64,000 bases of DNA from Hyphomicrobiales bacterium (GTDB taxonomy: Bacteria > Pseudomonadota > Alphaproteobacteria > Rhizobiales > Beijerinckiaceae), in the NCBI GenBank assembly GCA_930633525.1, contig CAKNFP010000001.1, positions 4,587,501 to 4,651,500 on the forward strand, read 5' to 3'. A program made the translations under genes and the position numbers. The notes under the pieces are model-generated. The model saw nothing but the letters and a program-made list of their open reading frames with translations. It was not told the DNA's origin and did no database searches. The first letter of the stretch is position 1. Every line of letters starts with the position of its first letter. Positions 54,455-63,519 of the stretch are shown here, in pieces.

Positions 54455-56176
54455 TTACTCCTGCAGCATCCGCTTCAGGAGTTCGACCTCTTCGTTCAAT
54501 GCGCTGTCGTCACCGACGGCCTTTTCGATTTTCCGCACCGCATGCAGCACGGTGGTATGGTCGCGCCCGCCGAAGCGCCGGCCGATTTCCGGCAGGGAGC
54601 GCAAGGTCAGGATCTTCGAGAGATACATCGCGATCTGGCGTGGCTTGACCACGGCCGCCGTCCTGCGCTCGGACAGGATATCGGCGCGCGAGACGTTGTA
54701 GCGGCTCGCAACCAGCTTCTGGATGTCCTCGATCTTGACGCGCTTGGGATCCTTGGTGCGAACAAGATCGCGGATTGCCGCCTCGGCCGTCTCAAGTGAC
54801 ATCTCCGACCCCGAGAGGGTGGAATGCGCGAGCAGGCGGTTGACGGCCCCATCGAGGTCGCGGCCGTTGGTGGTGATCACGCGGGCCACGTAGGACACGA
54901 CGGGTGCGGGCACAGAAAAGGCCGGATGGACGGATTGCACCGCTGCGATCCGGGCCATCAGGATCCGGTTGCGCAGTTCCTCATCCAGCGAGGCCATCTC
55001 GACCACGAGCCCGCCGGCAAGGCGCGAGCAGACACGCTCGTCGAGCGCCTCGAGGTCGGCGGGCGGACGATCCGCGGCGACCACGATCTGGCGGCCGGCA
55101 TCGAGCAAAGCATTGATGGTATGGCCGAATTCCTGCTGGATGGACTTGCCCTGCAGGAACTGCACGTCGTCTATGACGAGAAGGTCGATGCCGCGCAGCT
55201 TTTCCTTGAAGGCGAGCGCGGTCTGGGCCTTCAGGGCTGCCACGAAGCCATACATGAAGCGATCGGCAGTAAGATAGATCACCCGCTTGCCGCAGCGCTG
55301 GGCTTCGTGGGCCACCGCCTGGATCAGATGCGTCTTGCCGAGGCCGACGCCTGCATGAAGATAAAGCGGATTATAAAGCGGGGTCGCACCGTCGTCTCGC
55401 GCCACCCGCTCGGCGGCGGCATGGGCGAGCGCGTTGGAGCGGCCGACAATGAAGGACTCGAAGGTCAGGCGGCTGTCGAGCGGATTGCCCGTGAGATCCG
55501 AGCTTTCGCCGCGCTGGGCGGCGGTCGCTGCAACCGGTTTCTCAAAAACAGGCGGCGTGACACTCGCCTCGGCGAATCCCTCGCGCACGGAGGCAGGGCG
55601 CGGCACGGGCGGCTCCGCCGGACGCGCCTGTGCGATCGCGTCACGGTTCACCGAGCCACGGACGGACAACGCGAGACGGGTCACCTCCGCGCATTCGGCG
55701 CGGAACAGGTTCAGGACGCGGTCTGCATAGTGGGACTCGATCCAGCTCTTGAGGAAACGCGTGGGCACGGTCAGCCTCGCGACGCCCTCCGTCACGCCGT
55801 CCAACTCAAGGCGCCCGAACCAGCTGGTAAAAACATCTTCCCCGAGCTCGACGCGCAGCCGACGCCGCACACGCGTCCACGGCTCACCGAATACCGGCTG
55901 ATCGCCAACGGCGCTCGTGCTCACCACCGCTGCTCCCCTGCCACCCGTTCCCAACGCACCACTTCCCAACGCACCACTTCCCAAGATACTCGACCCCAAA
56001 CCATTTGCGACCTTGGCGCTTCCCTTGAGGGGATCACCAAGATTGCCCGGACTGATACCGGGGCCACGAGCCGTTGATAAGGCTTCCGAAGGCCGCAAAC
56101 CCTGGCCGGACAAAGGACCCTTTTCAGGGCTTCCACGTTCTCCAGCGAGTTTCGTCCCTTCGTTCGCCTTATACAT
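54455..56176 (-). CDS. dnaA: chromosomal replication initiator DnaA
   Basis: Binds DnaA boxes and opens the origin. Domain I begins at '[26 protein letters not shown]' (about residue 100); the AAA+ domain has Walker A '[20 protein letters not shown]' (Lys281) and Walker B '[14 protein letters not shown]'; the DNA-binding domain IV ends with '[26 protein letters not shown]'. From ATG 56176 (AAGGAG nine bases upstream) the protein is 573 residues, with about 95 Gly/Ser/Pro-rich residues before domain I, including '[14 protein letters not shown]' from a 15-base repeat. Relatives lack this. An in-frame GTG at 55924, with GGGGAG eight bases upstream, would give a standard 489-residue DnaA, so the start is undecided. 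Confidence 0.93.
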   Translation of the reverse strand: MYKANEGTKLAGERGSPEKGPLSGQGLRPSEALSTARGPGISPGNLGDPLKGSAKVANGLGSSILGSGALGSGALGTGGRGAAVVSTSAVGDQPVFGEPWTRVRRRLRVELGEDVFTSWFGRLELDGVTEGVARLTVPTRFLKSWIESHYADRVLNLFRAECAEVTRLALSVRGSVNRDAIAQARPAEPPVPRPASVREGFAEASVTPPVFEKPVAATAAQRGESSDLTGNPLDSRLTFESFIVGRSNALAHAAAERVARDDGATPLYNPLYLHAGVGLGKTHLIQAVAHEAQRCGKRVIYLTADRFMYGFVAALKAQTALAFKEKLRGIDLLVIDDVQFLQGKSIQQEFGHTINALLDAGRQIVVAADRPPADLEALDERVCSRLAGGLVVEMASLDEELRNRILMARIAAVQSVHPAFSVPAPVVSYVARVITTNGRDLDGAVNRLLAHSTLSGSEMSLETAEAAIRDLVRTKDPKRVKIEDIQKLVASRYNVSRADILSERRTAAVVKPRQIAMYLSKILTLRSLPEIGRRFGGRDHTTVLHAVRKIEKAVGDDSALNEEVELLKRMLQE

Positions 56177-57019
56177 CGACCGCAGCTCCTTTTTTTGTTT
56201 TAACGCCCGACCTCTGAGCGCAAACCGTCCCCACGGCACAATCGACGATTGCGCCGCTGTTGGATCTCCAACGAACAAACCTTAAGCCGCGCCTGCCCTT
56301 AAAAAGGTACGCAACAAGAGGCGTGCGGAGACTGTTTCGAAATTACGCAGAGTCAACGGGACCAGGTGCACAGCAACAAAGAATTTTACAGATAAGGAGG
56401 CCGCATAACACCGGCATAATCTGTAACGATGCTTTCCACGCTGCTCGATAAGCAGAGGTCGCAGGCTGTATATAGAGCGACCTGACAGCTGTTGAACAGA
56501 CAAAAAACACCGCCCCCTCCTGAAAAAGAGGTTGAATTCTTCCAACTTTCCCGCTGAAGGCCTCAAGGCGAAAGCCTCAAGTTCGCTAACACTACGACAC
56601 CCGCTTGGGCGGGCGCAACACATCAAACGGTTGTGGAGGCGCCAAAGCTCACCTATCGGCGAGTCGCGGCCGCTGCAGTGCGGCTCGCAAACAGTGTAAA
56701 TTGTTGTTGATGCTCGGTTTTCGTAATGGCTCCGCTCAAGCTGAATCGCCACCGCGGGGAGGCTATTTGCGACACGATGGATCGTCCTCCCCCACGCCCG
56801 GATGGACAGATTCGCCCCCTGTCACACCCTTTGCCTGCTAAGGATCTGTTCTGACGGCGTTTTATCTGCGCGGTTGGGCTTGCGAGATACCCTTGATGCA
56901 GGGATTGCTTGTCAAGAGTAAAAGGCAAGCATGTAGCGCGCGAAATGCGTATTCGGCAGCTGGAAATAAAAAAAGCCCGGCAAAAGCCGGGCTTTTCAAA
57001 GCAATCTAAAGAGTATCGA
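56177..57019. promoter_or_regulatory. dnaA upstream region
   Basis: About 790 bases of lower GC between the dnaA start and the rpsT terminator, then the terminator itself. It should hold the dnaA promoter. No perfect DnaA box (TTATCCACA) was found on either strand, and GANTC methylation sites (four, at 56350, 56661, 56743 and 56809) are no denser than chance. There is no gene I accept: frames here have no conserved sequence. In many Hyphomicrobiales the origin lies elsewhere (near hemE), so the absence of boxes is not surprising. Confidence 0.45.
56965..56996 (-). terminator. rho-independent terminator of rpsT
   Basis: GCCCGGC (56975-56981) and GCCGGGC (56986-56992) form a seven-base GC stem around a four-base loop. 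On the minus strand it is followed by seven T (plus-strand A run at 56968-56974). It lies 24 bases past the rpsT stop. The T-rich flank on the other strand is four bases, so it could also slow rightward transcripts. Confidence 0.93.
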
Positions 57020-57286
57020 TTAGGCGCTCAGCGCCTTGATGCGGCTCGCCAAGCGAGACACCTTGCGCGACGCGGTGTTCTTATGCACGACGCCCTTCTG
57101 AGCGGCGCGCATCAACTCGGGCTCGGCCGAGCGCAGGGCCACCGCGGCGGCGGCCTGGTCGCCGCTGCCGATGGCTTCCTCGACACGGCGGAGGAAGGTG
57201 CGGACGCGGCTCTTACGCGCCTTATTCACGGCCGTGCGGCGAGCAATCTTGCGAGCCGCTTTCTTGGCCGACGCGGTATTAGCCAT
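57020..57286 (-). CDS. rpsT: 30S ribosomal protein S20
   Basis: An 88-residue basic protein that binds 16S rRNA and helps assemble the small subunit. The sequence '[43 protein letters not shown]', and the Lys/Arg-rich helix pattern with '[28 protein letters not shown]' at the end, are diagnostic. ATG 57286 follows AAGAGG. It has its own strong terminator and is upstream of dnaA on the same strand, an arrangement conserved in alphaproteobacteria. Confidence 0.97.
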   Translation of the reverse strand: MANTASAKKAARKIARRTAVNKARKSRVRTFLRRVEEAIGSGDQAAAAVALRSAEPELMRAAQKGVVHKNTASRKVSRLASRIKALSA

Positions 57287-57522
57287 CTCTAACCTCTTGA
57301 TCGTCCCCGATCTGTCCGCACAGCCATTAGTGGCGAGTGACCGGGATCGGCAGTTGTTAACAGTGAAAGAGGGCAGCGCCGAACGCCACCCATCCTGATG
57401 CGCGGCTTATACGGTGTCGCGACCCAAGCGTCAACGCTCGTCTTGCATTCTTCTGCACGCCCGGCCCCGGGCCTGCAAAATGTAGCGGAGTCGACAGCAG
57501 TCAGGCCCGTAGTGGGGCCCCT

Positions 57523-58404
57523 TCACCGCTGGCAGCTTGCGCAGAAGAAGGTCGAACGCCCGGCCTGGGTCATCCTCGCGATTGTGCCGCGGCAGCCCGG
57601 CGTCGGGCAGGGATCGTGCTCCCGGTCATAGACCCGAAATCCATGCTGGAAATAGCCGAGCGAACCGTTCGGCTGCGCATAGTCGCGCAGGCTGGAACCG
57701 CCGGCGGCGACCGCCTCGGACAGGACGTCGCGGATCGCGGTCGCCAGTCGCCGCGCGCCCGCCGTCGGCCGGCCGGCTGCCGTGGCGAGCGAGCCTGCGG
57801 CGCGAACGGGTGAAAGCCCGGCCCGATGCAGCGCTTCGCAGACATAGATGTTGCCGAGGCCGGAGATCAGCCCCTGATCCATCAGGGCGGTTTTCAAAGG
57901 GGTTTGCCGCCCGGCCATCAGGCGGGCGAGCAGCTCGGCATCCAGCTCATTGCCGAGAGGCTCGATGCCGAGCTTGGCGATCAAGGGATGCTGCAGCAGC
58001 TCGGCGCGCGGTACGAGAACCATGAAGCCAAAGCGCCGCGCATCGTTGTAGGTGACGGTCAGCCCGTTGGCGAGGTGGAACACCACGTGGTCATGACGAC
58101 GGTCGCCGCCGGCCTGATGATGGTAGACACCGGGCCTCTCGCGCCCGTCCGGCGCCTCGATGAGGAAGCGGCCGCTCATGCCCAGATGCATGATGAGGAC
58201 ATCGCCGCTCGAGAGATCGGCAAGGAGGTATTTGGCGCGTCGCCCGAGGCCTGTGACGCTTTGGTCGCGCAGCCTGTCCGGGAAGTGCTCGGGAAAGGGA
58301 AAGCGCAGGTTCGGGCGTCGCTGTTCGACTGCGGTGATCACCGTGCCGACCATGGCCGGTTCCAGGCCACGCCTGACGGTTTCAACTTCAGGAAGTTCTG
58401 GCAT
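57523..58404 (-). CDS. mutM: formamidopyrimidine-DNA glycosylase
   Basis: Removes 8-oxoguanine and ring-opened purines from DNA and nicks the abasic site. The 293 residues begin '[20 protein letters not shown]', in which Pro2 (after Met removal) is the nucleophile and Glu3 the acid. Other family parts are '[14 protein letters not shown]', '[30 protein letters not shown]' and a C-terminal zinc finger of the Cys4 type, '[30 protein letters not shown]'. ATG 58404. Also called fpg. It faces away from ubiE across a 396-base gap; this fpg/ubiE/ubiB neighbourhood near dnaA is common in the order. Confidence 0.96.
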   Translation of the reverse strand: MPELPEVETVRRGLEPAMVGTVITAVEQRRPNLRFPFPEHFPDRLRDQSVTGLGRRAKYLLADLSSGDVLIMHLGMSGRFLIEAPDGRERPGVYHHQAGGDRRHDHVVFHLANGLTVTYNDARRFGFMVLVPRAELLQHPLIAKLGIEPLGNELDAELLARLMAGRQTPLKTALMDQGLISGLGNIYVCEALHRAGLSPVRAAGSLATAAGRPTAGARRLATAIRDVLSEAVAAGGSSLRDYAQPNGSLGYFQHGFRVYDREHDPCPTPGCRGTIARMTQAGRSTFFCASCQR

Positions 58405-58800
58405 CGGTGGTCCTGCTGCGCTGCACCGTCGCGGCGTTCATTGACAGACGAGCCTCAGATAACAATCGGCAAGCGTTGATACCAGAGCGGTCGCTCGCCC
58501 GCACGGCGCACGACCTGCCCGTGCCATCTCGCAACAGATGATTTTAAGGAAATGCGCTTCCGGAGGCCGGCTTTCCTTTTGTACCGGCCGTGGTCCAGGC
58601 GGAAGGCCGTGCCGTCGCATCGCCCCGCGCATCCCGCAGGGGCATGGCGGGGCACAATGCGCTACGCCATGGAATGCGATCATTTCCAATAAGATAGAGA
58701 CGGAGAGCGACCGAATGGCACTTTCCCCCCTCGGGGCTCTTGATCTATGGTCGGGCCGCTTCGACTGCATCATCAGTTTCAATAGGGATGCGAGATCACG
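58405..58800. promoter_or_regulatory. divergent mutM/ubiE intergenic region
   Basis: 396 bases between the leftward mutM and the rightward ubiE. No gene is supported: open frames here have neither ribosome sites nor family sequence. The two promoters must lie here but no consensus pair was clear to me. Confidence 0.35.
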
Positions 58801-59556
58801 GTGACCCGGGCGAATGACCTGACGCATTTCGGTTTTTCCGAGGTGCCCCTCGATGAAAAACAGACGCTCGTGAACGACGTCTTCCACAAGGTCGCGCGCC
58901 GTTACGACGTGATGAACGATCTCATGTCGGGCGGCCTGCATCGTGTCTGGAAGAATGCGCTGGTATCGTCTCTGCGGCCCCCGCGAGACCGTCCCTTCGC
59001 TCATCTTGACGTTGCGGGCGGCACCGGAGACGTCGCCTTCCGGGTGCTCGACGCGGGCGGGCCCGAGACGCGTGTCACGGTGCTCGACATCAACGGCGAC
59101 ATGCTGGAGGTCGGCAAGGATCGCGCGGGAGCACGTTATGGCGACCGCATCACCTTCGTGGCCAGCAACGCCGAGGCGCTTCCCTTCGGCGATCGTGAAT
59201 TCGACGCCTATACGGTGGTGTTCGGCATTCGCAACGTGCCGCGCATCGACAAGGCGCTGGCTGAGGCCTATCGCGTGCTGAAGCGTGGCGGGCGGTTGCT
59301 ATGCCTTGAGTTCAGCCATGTCGACGTGCCGGGGGCGGACGCGATCTATCGGGCCTACTCCTTTAATATCATCCCGGCTGTCGGGCGCATGGTGACCGGC
59401 GATGCCGAGCCCTACCGCTATCTCGTCGAATCGATCCGCCGCTTCCCGACGCCGCAGGCCTTTTCGACCATGCTGGAAGATGCCGGCTTCCGCTCTGTGA
59501 GCTATCGCCCGATGACGCTCGGCGTCGTTGCGCTCCATTCGGCATGGAAGCTTTGA
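58801..59556 (+). CDS. ubiE: ubiquinone/menaquinone biosynthesis C-methyltransferase
   Basis: An S-adenosylmethionine-dependent methyltransferase that methylates the ring carbon of the demethylated ubiquinone precursor (and of menaquinone where present). The 251 residues carry the family signature '[28 protein letters not shown]' near the start, motif I '[19 protein letters not shown]', and '[50 protein letters not shown]' and '[21 protein letters not shown]' later. It starts with GTG at 58801. It is followed by ubiB after 45 bases, so these two ubiquinone genes are likely cotranscribed. Confidence 0.96.
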   Translation: MTRANDLTHFGFSEVPLDEKQTLVNDVFHKVARRYDVMNDLMSGGLHRVWKNALVSSLRPPRDRPFAHLDVAGGTGDVAFRVLDAGGPETRVTVLDINGDMLEVGKDRAGARYGDRITFVASNAEALPFGDREFDAYTVVFGIRNVPRIDKALAEAYRVLKRGGRLLCLEFSHVDVPGADAIYRAYSFNIIPAVGRMVTGDAEPYRYLVESIRRFPTPQAFSTMLEDAGFRSVSYRPMTLGVVALHSAWKL

Positions 59557-59601
59557 TGGCTTGTCCCACCGGCCGGCGTAGCGCGCGGGGGAGGCGATAG
59601 C

Positions 59602-61173
59602 GTGGCGCTTTCCGATATCTGGCATATCGTGTCCTTCGCCCGGGTTGGCTTCGTGCTGGCGCGCGAGGGGGCCTTTGGTCTGTTCGACCAGTCGCTGTTG
59701 CCGCCGGCAGCAAGGGCCGGCGTCCGCATCGCGCGGCTCATCGAGCGGCGCGGGCGCGGCGACGGGGCGGAGCGCCTGGCCGCGGCATTGACGCGGCTCG
59801 GGCCGTCCTACGTCAAGTTCGGCCAGTTCCTGGCGACGCGTCCTGACGTCGTGGGCATTCGCGTGGCGCGCGATCTCGAGGCGCTGCAGGATCGAATGCC
59901 TGCCTTTCCCAAGGTGGAAGCGGTCGCGATCGTGGAAGAAACGCTGGGGCAACCGCTCGGCCAGGTCTTCGCGAGCTTCAGTGATCCAGTCGCCGCGGCC
60001 TCCATCGCCCAGGTGCATCGCGCCCGGCTCCTGGATGCGCGGGGCGGCCGCGAGGTCGCGGTCAAGGTGCTGCGGCCTGGCGTGCGCGAGCGTTTCAACG
60101 CGGATTTGTCCGCGATGCGCTTCGGCGCGCGGCTGGCGGCGCGTTTTCTGCCAGACATGCACCGCCTCAAGCCGGTGGAGGTCGTCGAGACCCTGGCGCG
60201 TTCGGTCGTCATGGAGATGGATCTCAGGCTGGAGGCGGCCGCGCTTTCGGAGCTCGCCCAGAATACCGCCGATGACGCCGATTTTCGCGTGCCGGCCGTT
60301 GAATGGGACCTGACCGGACGGGATGTCCTGGTCAACGAATGGGTGGAAGGTTTGCCCCTGTCGGATCTGGCGGGCATCGAGGCGGCGGGGCATGACCGCG
60401 TCGCGCTCGGCCGCGCGGTGATCCAGAGCTTCTTGCGTCAGGCCCTGCGCGATGGCTTTTTCCACGCGGACATGCATCCCGGCAATCTCTTCGCGGCGCC
60501 CGACGGCCGGCTCGTCGCTGTGGATTGCGGCATCATGGGACGTTTGAGCCCGGAGGAGCGCCGCTTTCTCGCGGAAATTCTCTACGGCTTCATCACCCGC
60601 AACTATCAGCGCGTTGCGGAGGTGCATTTCGAGGCGGGCTATGTGCCGCATCGCCATAACGTCGCGGATTTCGCCCAGGCGATCCGTGCCATCGGCGAGC
60701 CGATTCACAAGCGGCGCGCGGATGAGATCTCGATGGCGAAGCTGCTGACGCTTCTCTTCGAGATCACGGCGCTCTTCGACATGCAAACCCGCACGGAGCT
60801 GGTCATGCTCCAGAAGACCATGGTCGTGGTCGAGGGCGTGGCGCGCAATCTCGATCCGAAGCTTGATATGTGGTCCACGGCCGATCCCGTGGTCCGCAGC
60901 TGGATCGAGCAGAATCTCGGGCCTCTCGGGCGTTTGGCGGATATCAGCCGCAATGCGCGCGAGTTCGGCGGCTTTCTCGGCCACTTGCCGGGCCTGCTCA
61001 CCCGGGGCGAGCGCCTGGTGGCCGACGTCGAACGCATGGCGCGGGAGGGGGTCCAACTCGATCACGACAGCGTGGCGGCCATTGGCCGGGCGGAAGCCCA
61101 TGGCGGGCGTGCCCGCAGTGCTGCGCTCTGGCTGATTGTGATTTTGCTCGGCCTGATCTGGCTCGCCTTGTAA
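59602..61173 (+). CDS. ubiB: ubiquinone biosynthesis protein UbiB (atypical kinase)
   Basis: Member of the ABC1/ADCK/UbiB atypical kinase family needed for ubiquinone synthesis; acts at the inner membrane as an ATPase that probably extracts or delivers lipid precursors. The 523 residues contain 'GPSYVKFGQFLATRPDVVG' with the KxGQ motif (Lys72-Gln75), the Ala-rich 'ASIAQVHRARLLD' in place of the usual glycine loop, the lysine in 'VAVKVLRPG', 'DGFFHADMHPGNLFAAPDGRLVAVDCGIMGRLSPE', and a C-terminal membrane helix 'ALWLIVILLGLIWLAL'. GTG 59602 follows GGGGGAGG. Second of the ubiE-ubiB pair. Confidence 0.95.
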   Translation: MALSDIWHIVSFARVGFVLAREGAFGLFDQSLLPPAARAGVRIARLIERRGRGDGAERLAAALTRLGPSYVKFGQFLATRPDVVGIRVARDLEALQDRMPAFPKVEAVAIVEETLGQPLGQVFASFSDPVAAASIAQVHRARLLDARGGREVAVKVLRPGVRERFNADLSAMRFGARLAARFLPDMHRLKPVEVVETLARSVVMEMDLRLEAAALSELAQNTADDADFRVPAVEWDLTGRDVLVNEWVEGLPLSDLAGIEAAGHDRVALGRAVIQSFLRQALRDGFFHADMHPGNLFAAPDGRLVAVDCGIMGRLSPEERRFLAEILYGFITRNYQRVAEVHFEAGYVPHRHNVADFAQAIRAIGEPIHKRRADEISMAKLLTLLFEITALFDMQTRTELVMLQKTMVVVEGVARNLDPKLDMWSTADPVVRSWIEQNLGPLGRLADISRNAREFGGFLGHLPGLLTRGERLVADVERMAREGVQLDHDSVAAIGRAEAHGGRARSAALWLIVILLGLIWLAL

Positions 61174-61277
61174 AGACCTTTATTTCGCGCTGAATTTTGC
61201 GAAATGGGGTAAAGCCCGCACCGTGAATGTGCTAATCGTTCGGACGGAATGTTAGAGCGCGGGCGCCGGAGTCTGGA

Positions 61278-62501
61278 TTGCAGAAGCGCATTCTTCTCAT
61301 CATTGCCGGTGGGATCGCGGCCTATAAGTCGCTGGATCTCATTCGCCGCTTGAAGGAGCGAGGCTATGCCGTGCGCGCGATCCTGACGCGCGCCGGTGCC
61401 GAGTTCATCACGCCCCTGTCGGTCGGCAGCCTGTGCGGCGAAAGGGCCTTCACCGACATGTTTTCGCTGACGGATGAAGCCGATATCGGCCATATCGCGC
61501 TGTCGCGGCAGGCGGACCTGCTCGTCGTGGCGCCCGCGACCGCCGATATCCTGGCCAAGATGGCCCAGGGCCACGCGGACGATCTCGCGAGCACGGCGTT
61601 GCTCGCAACGGACAAACCCATCCTGGTCGCGCCGGCGATGAATCCGCGCATGTGGGAGCATCCGGCCACGCGGCGCAACATGGCCCAGCTTCTGGCCGAT
61701 GGCGTACGCGTCGTTGGCCCCAACAGCGGACGGATGGCCGAGCGCGGCGAAGAGGGGCCCGGCCGCATGGCGGAGCCGCTGGAGATCGTCGCCGCGATCG
61801 AGCAGACCTTGCAAGGCGATGCCGGACGATCCGGTGCGGCGCGAGCCCTCGCTGGCAGGCGTGTCGTCATCACATCGGGTCCGACGCATGAGCCGATCGA
61901 TCCCGTCCGCTACATTGCCAATCGCTCCTCCGGGCGGCAAGGCCATGCCATCGCGGCGGCGGCGGCGGCACTTGGCGCCAAGGTGGTGCTCGTTTCGGGG
62001 CCGGTATCAATACCCGATCCTCCCGGCGTAACGGTTCACCATGTGGAAACCGCGGTCGAAATGCTCGCGGCGGTCGAGGCGGCTTTGCCGGCTGATGTCG
62101 GTATCTTTGCCGCCGCCGTCGCCGACTGGCGGGTGACGGGCGAAGCGTTACAGAAAATGAAGAAGACCGGTGCCGCGCCGAAGCTCGCGCTCGTGGAGAA
62201 TCCGGACATTCTGGCCACCGTGGCGCAGCGCAGCGTGGATCGGCCACGGCTGGTCGTTGGTTTCGCCGCCGAAACGGAGAACGTTGTCGCCTATGCCCAG
62301 GCCAAGCGCCAGCGCAAGGGTTGCGACTGGATCATCGCCAATGACGTGAGCCATGCGACAGGCATCATGGGCGGGGACAACAATACGGTGCATGTGGTGA
62401 CCGCCGATGCGGTCGAGGATTGGCCGGATCTGCCGAAGACAGAAGTGGCCGCCCGGCTGATGGAGCGGATCGCCCGCGCATTCCAGGAGAGTACTGTATG
62501 A
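61278..62501 (+). CDS. coaBC: bifunctional phosphopantothenoylcysteine decarboxylase/synthetase
   Basis: Catalyses two steps from phosphopantothenate to phosphopantetheine in coenzyme A synthesis. Residues 1-175 are the FMN-dependent CoaC half: '[25 protein letters not shown]', '[37 protein letters not shown]'. Residues about 190-400 are the CoaB half: '[34 protein letters not shown]', '[10 protein letters not shown]' and '[13 protein letters not shown]'. The flexible active-site flap that usually reads 'ACG-G-GRM' is here '[14 protein letters not shown]', without Cys. The start is TTG 61278 (GGAG upstream). Its TGA overlaps the dut ATG by four bases. Also called dfp. Confidence 0.94.
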   Translation: MQKRILLIIAGGIAAYKSLDLIRRLKERGYAVRAILTRAGAEFITPLSVGSLCGERAFTDMFSLTDEADIGHIALSRQADLLVVAPATADILAKMAQGHADDLASTALLATDKPILVAPAMNPRMWEHPATRRNMAQLLADGVRVVGPNSGRMAERGEEGPGRMAEPLEIVAAIEQTLQGDAGRSGAARALAGRRVVITSGPTHEPIDPVRYIANRSSGRQGHAIAAAAAALGAKVVLVSGPVSIPDPPGVTVHHVETAVEMLAAVEAALPADVGIFAAAVADWRVTGEALQKMKKTGAAPKLALVENPDILATVAQRSVDRPRLVVGFAAETENVVAYAQAKRQRKGCDWIIANDVSHATGIMGGDNNTVHVVTADAVEDWPDLPKTEVAARLMERIARAFQESTV

Positions 62502-62950
62502 GCGTTGAAGTGGGGCTGCGCCGGCTGGCGCATGCCGAGGGTCTTCCCGTCCCGCGCTACGAGACACCGGACGCGGCGGGGCTTGATCTGACCGCGGCCG
62601 TGCCGGACGGACAGCCCTTGACGCTGCAGCCCGGCGCCCGCGCCCTCGTGCCCACGGGGCTCGTGATTGCCCTGCCGCGCGGCTATGAGGGGCAGGTACG
62701 GCCTCGCTCCGGCCTGGCGCTCAAGCAGGGACTGACCGTTGCCAACGCTCCCGGCACCATCGATGCGGATTACCGCGGCGAGCTGGGCGTGATCCTGATC
62801 AACCTGGGCCAGGAGCCCGTTGTCATCACGCGCGGCATGCGCATCGCCCAACTCGTCGTCGCGCCGGTCATCCAGGTCACTCTCCGCGAGGTCGAGACCG
62901 TCGGCGAAACCGCGCGCGGCAGCGGGGGCTTCGGCTCGACCGGCACGTGA
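62498..62950 (+). CDS. dut: deoxyuridine 5'-triphosphate nucleotidohydrolase (dUTPase)
   Basis: Hydrolyses dUTP to dUMP, protecting DNA from uracil and feeding dTMP synthesis. 150 residues, the size of the homotrimeric family. Motifs in order: '[12 protein letters not shown]' (I), '[13 protein letters not shown]' (II), '[22 protein letters not shown]' (III), '[13 protein letters not shown]' (IV) and the C-terminal glycine-rich '[12 protein letters not shown]' (V). ATG 62498 overlaps the coaBC stop (ATGA). The coaBC-dut coupling is conserved in many bacteria. Confidence 0.97.
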   Translation: MSVEVGLRRLAHAEGLPVPRYETPDAAGLDLTAAVPDGQPLTLQPGARALVPTGLVIALPRGYEGQVRPRSGLALKQGLTVANAPGTIDADYRGELGVILINLGQEPVVITRGMRIAQLVVAPVIQVTLREVETVGETARGSGGFGSTGT

Positions 62951-62977
62951 TGACTTAACCGAGAGGAGCCATCCGCC

Positions 62978-63427
62978 ATGATCTTGCTCTCCAGGCGCAG
63001 CCTTCTGGCCGTGGCCGCGGTCGTTGATGTCGCCATCCATGCGCGGCCGACCCCTGTCGCGGCGAAATTTCTCGCCGCACGCCACAATCTGCCGCCACGG
63101 CATCTGGAAACAGTGCTGCAGCAGCTCGTTCGCGCTGGAATCCTTAAGGGGGTTCGCGGCCCCCGCGGCGGCTATGAGTTGGCACGGGAACGCCGTCGGA
63201 TCTCGGCCGGCGACATCGTGCGGGCAGCGATGGATGGCGATGACGATAGCGGCTTGCCAATTCCTGATTCGGTCCTCGTCGACCGGGTGATTAGCCCGAC
63301 GATCCGCGAGGCCAGCGAGACCTTTCTGGCAAAGCTCGATCAGATCACCGTCGAAGATCTGTGCCGCAAGGCCGACGCGACCGCAGTCTTTGCCGCTCAT
63401 GCCACCACTGAGGATTTTACGATTTAG
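62978..63427 (+). CDS. Rrf2 family transcriptional regulator
   Basis: A 149-residue winged-helix regulator of the Rrf2 family (IscR, RirA, CymR). 'HNLPPRHLETVLQQLVRAGILKGVRGPRGGYELARERRRISAGDIVRA' is the characteristic recognition helix and wing. Only one cysteine is present ('EDLCRKAD'), so it lacks the three-cysteine cluster used by IscR and RirA to hold an iron-sulfur centre. It therefore resembles the cluster-free CymR/cysteine-metabolism group. The following gene is cysteine synthase 92 bases away, and a spaced dyad overlaps a TATAAT between them, consistent with control of cysK. ATG 62978 follows GAGAGGAG. Confidence 0.9.
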   Translation: MILLSRRSLLAVAAVVDVAIHARPTPVAAKFLAARHNLPPRHLETVLQQLVRAGILKGVRGPRGGYELARERRRISAGDIVRAAMDGDDDSGLPIPDSVLVDRVISPTIREASETFLAKLDQITVEDLCRKADATAVFAAHATTEDFTI

Positions 63428-63440
63428 ACCGTAAAATATC

Positions 63441-63470
63441 TTAATTATCGCTATAATGCTGTTATATTAA
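63441..63470 (+). promoter_or_regulatory. candidate cysK promoter and Rrf2 operator
   Basis: An AT-rich stretch between the Rrf2 and cysK genes. TATAAT at 63452-63457 matches the -10 consensus; ATTAT-CGCT-ATAAT (63444-63457) is a dyad on top of it, and TTAAT (63441-63445) mirrors ATTAA (63466-63470). No good -35 was found 17 bases upstream, which is common for regulated promoters. Confidence 0.35.
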
Positions 63471-63519
63471 CGCTGGGATCAATCCGGGACGTATTGTCCC
63501 GCGCAACGGAGAAAGTGCG

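Noticed and set aside
54824..56077. A 417-codon frame antisense to dnaA
   Set aside because: Antisense to the DnaA core domains; no protein features.
56177..57019. GANTC methylation-site cluster upstream of dnaA
   Set aside because: Four sites in about 790 bases is roughly the chance expectation at this base composition.
59299..61101. A 600-codon open frame antisense to ubiE/ubiB
   Set aside because: Shadow of high-GC coding on the other strand; no family motif, and ubiB is unambiguous.
61183..61204. Weak hairpin TTTCGC/GCGAAA after ubiB
   Set aside because: Six-base stem without a U-run; insufficient for a terminator call.
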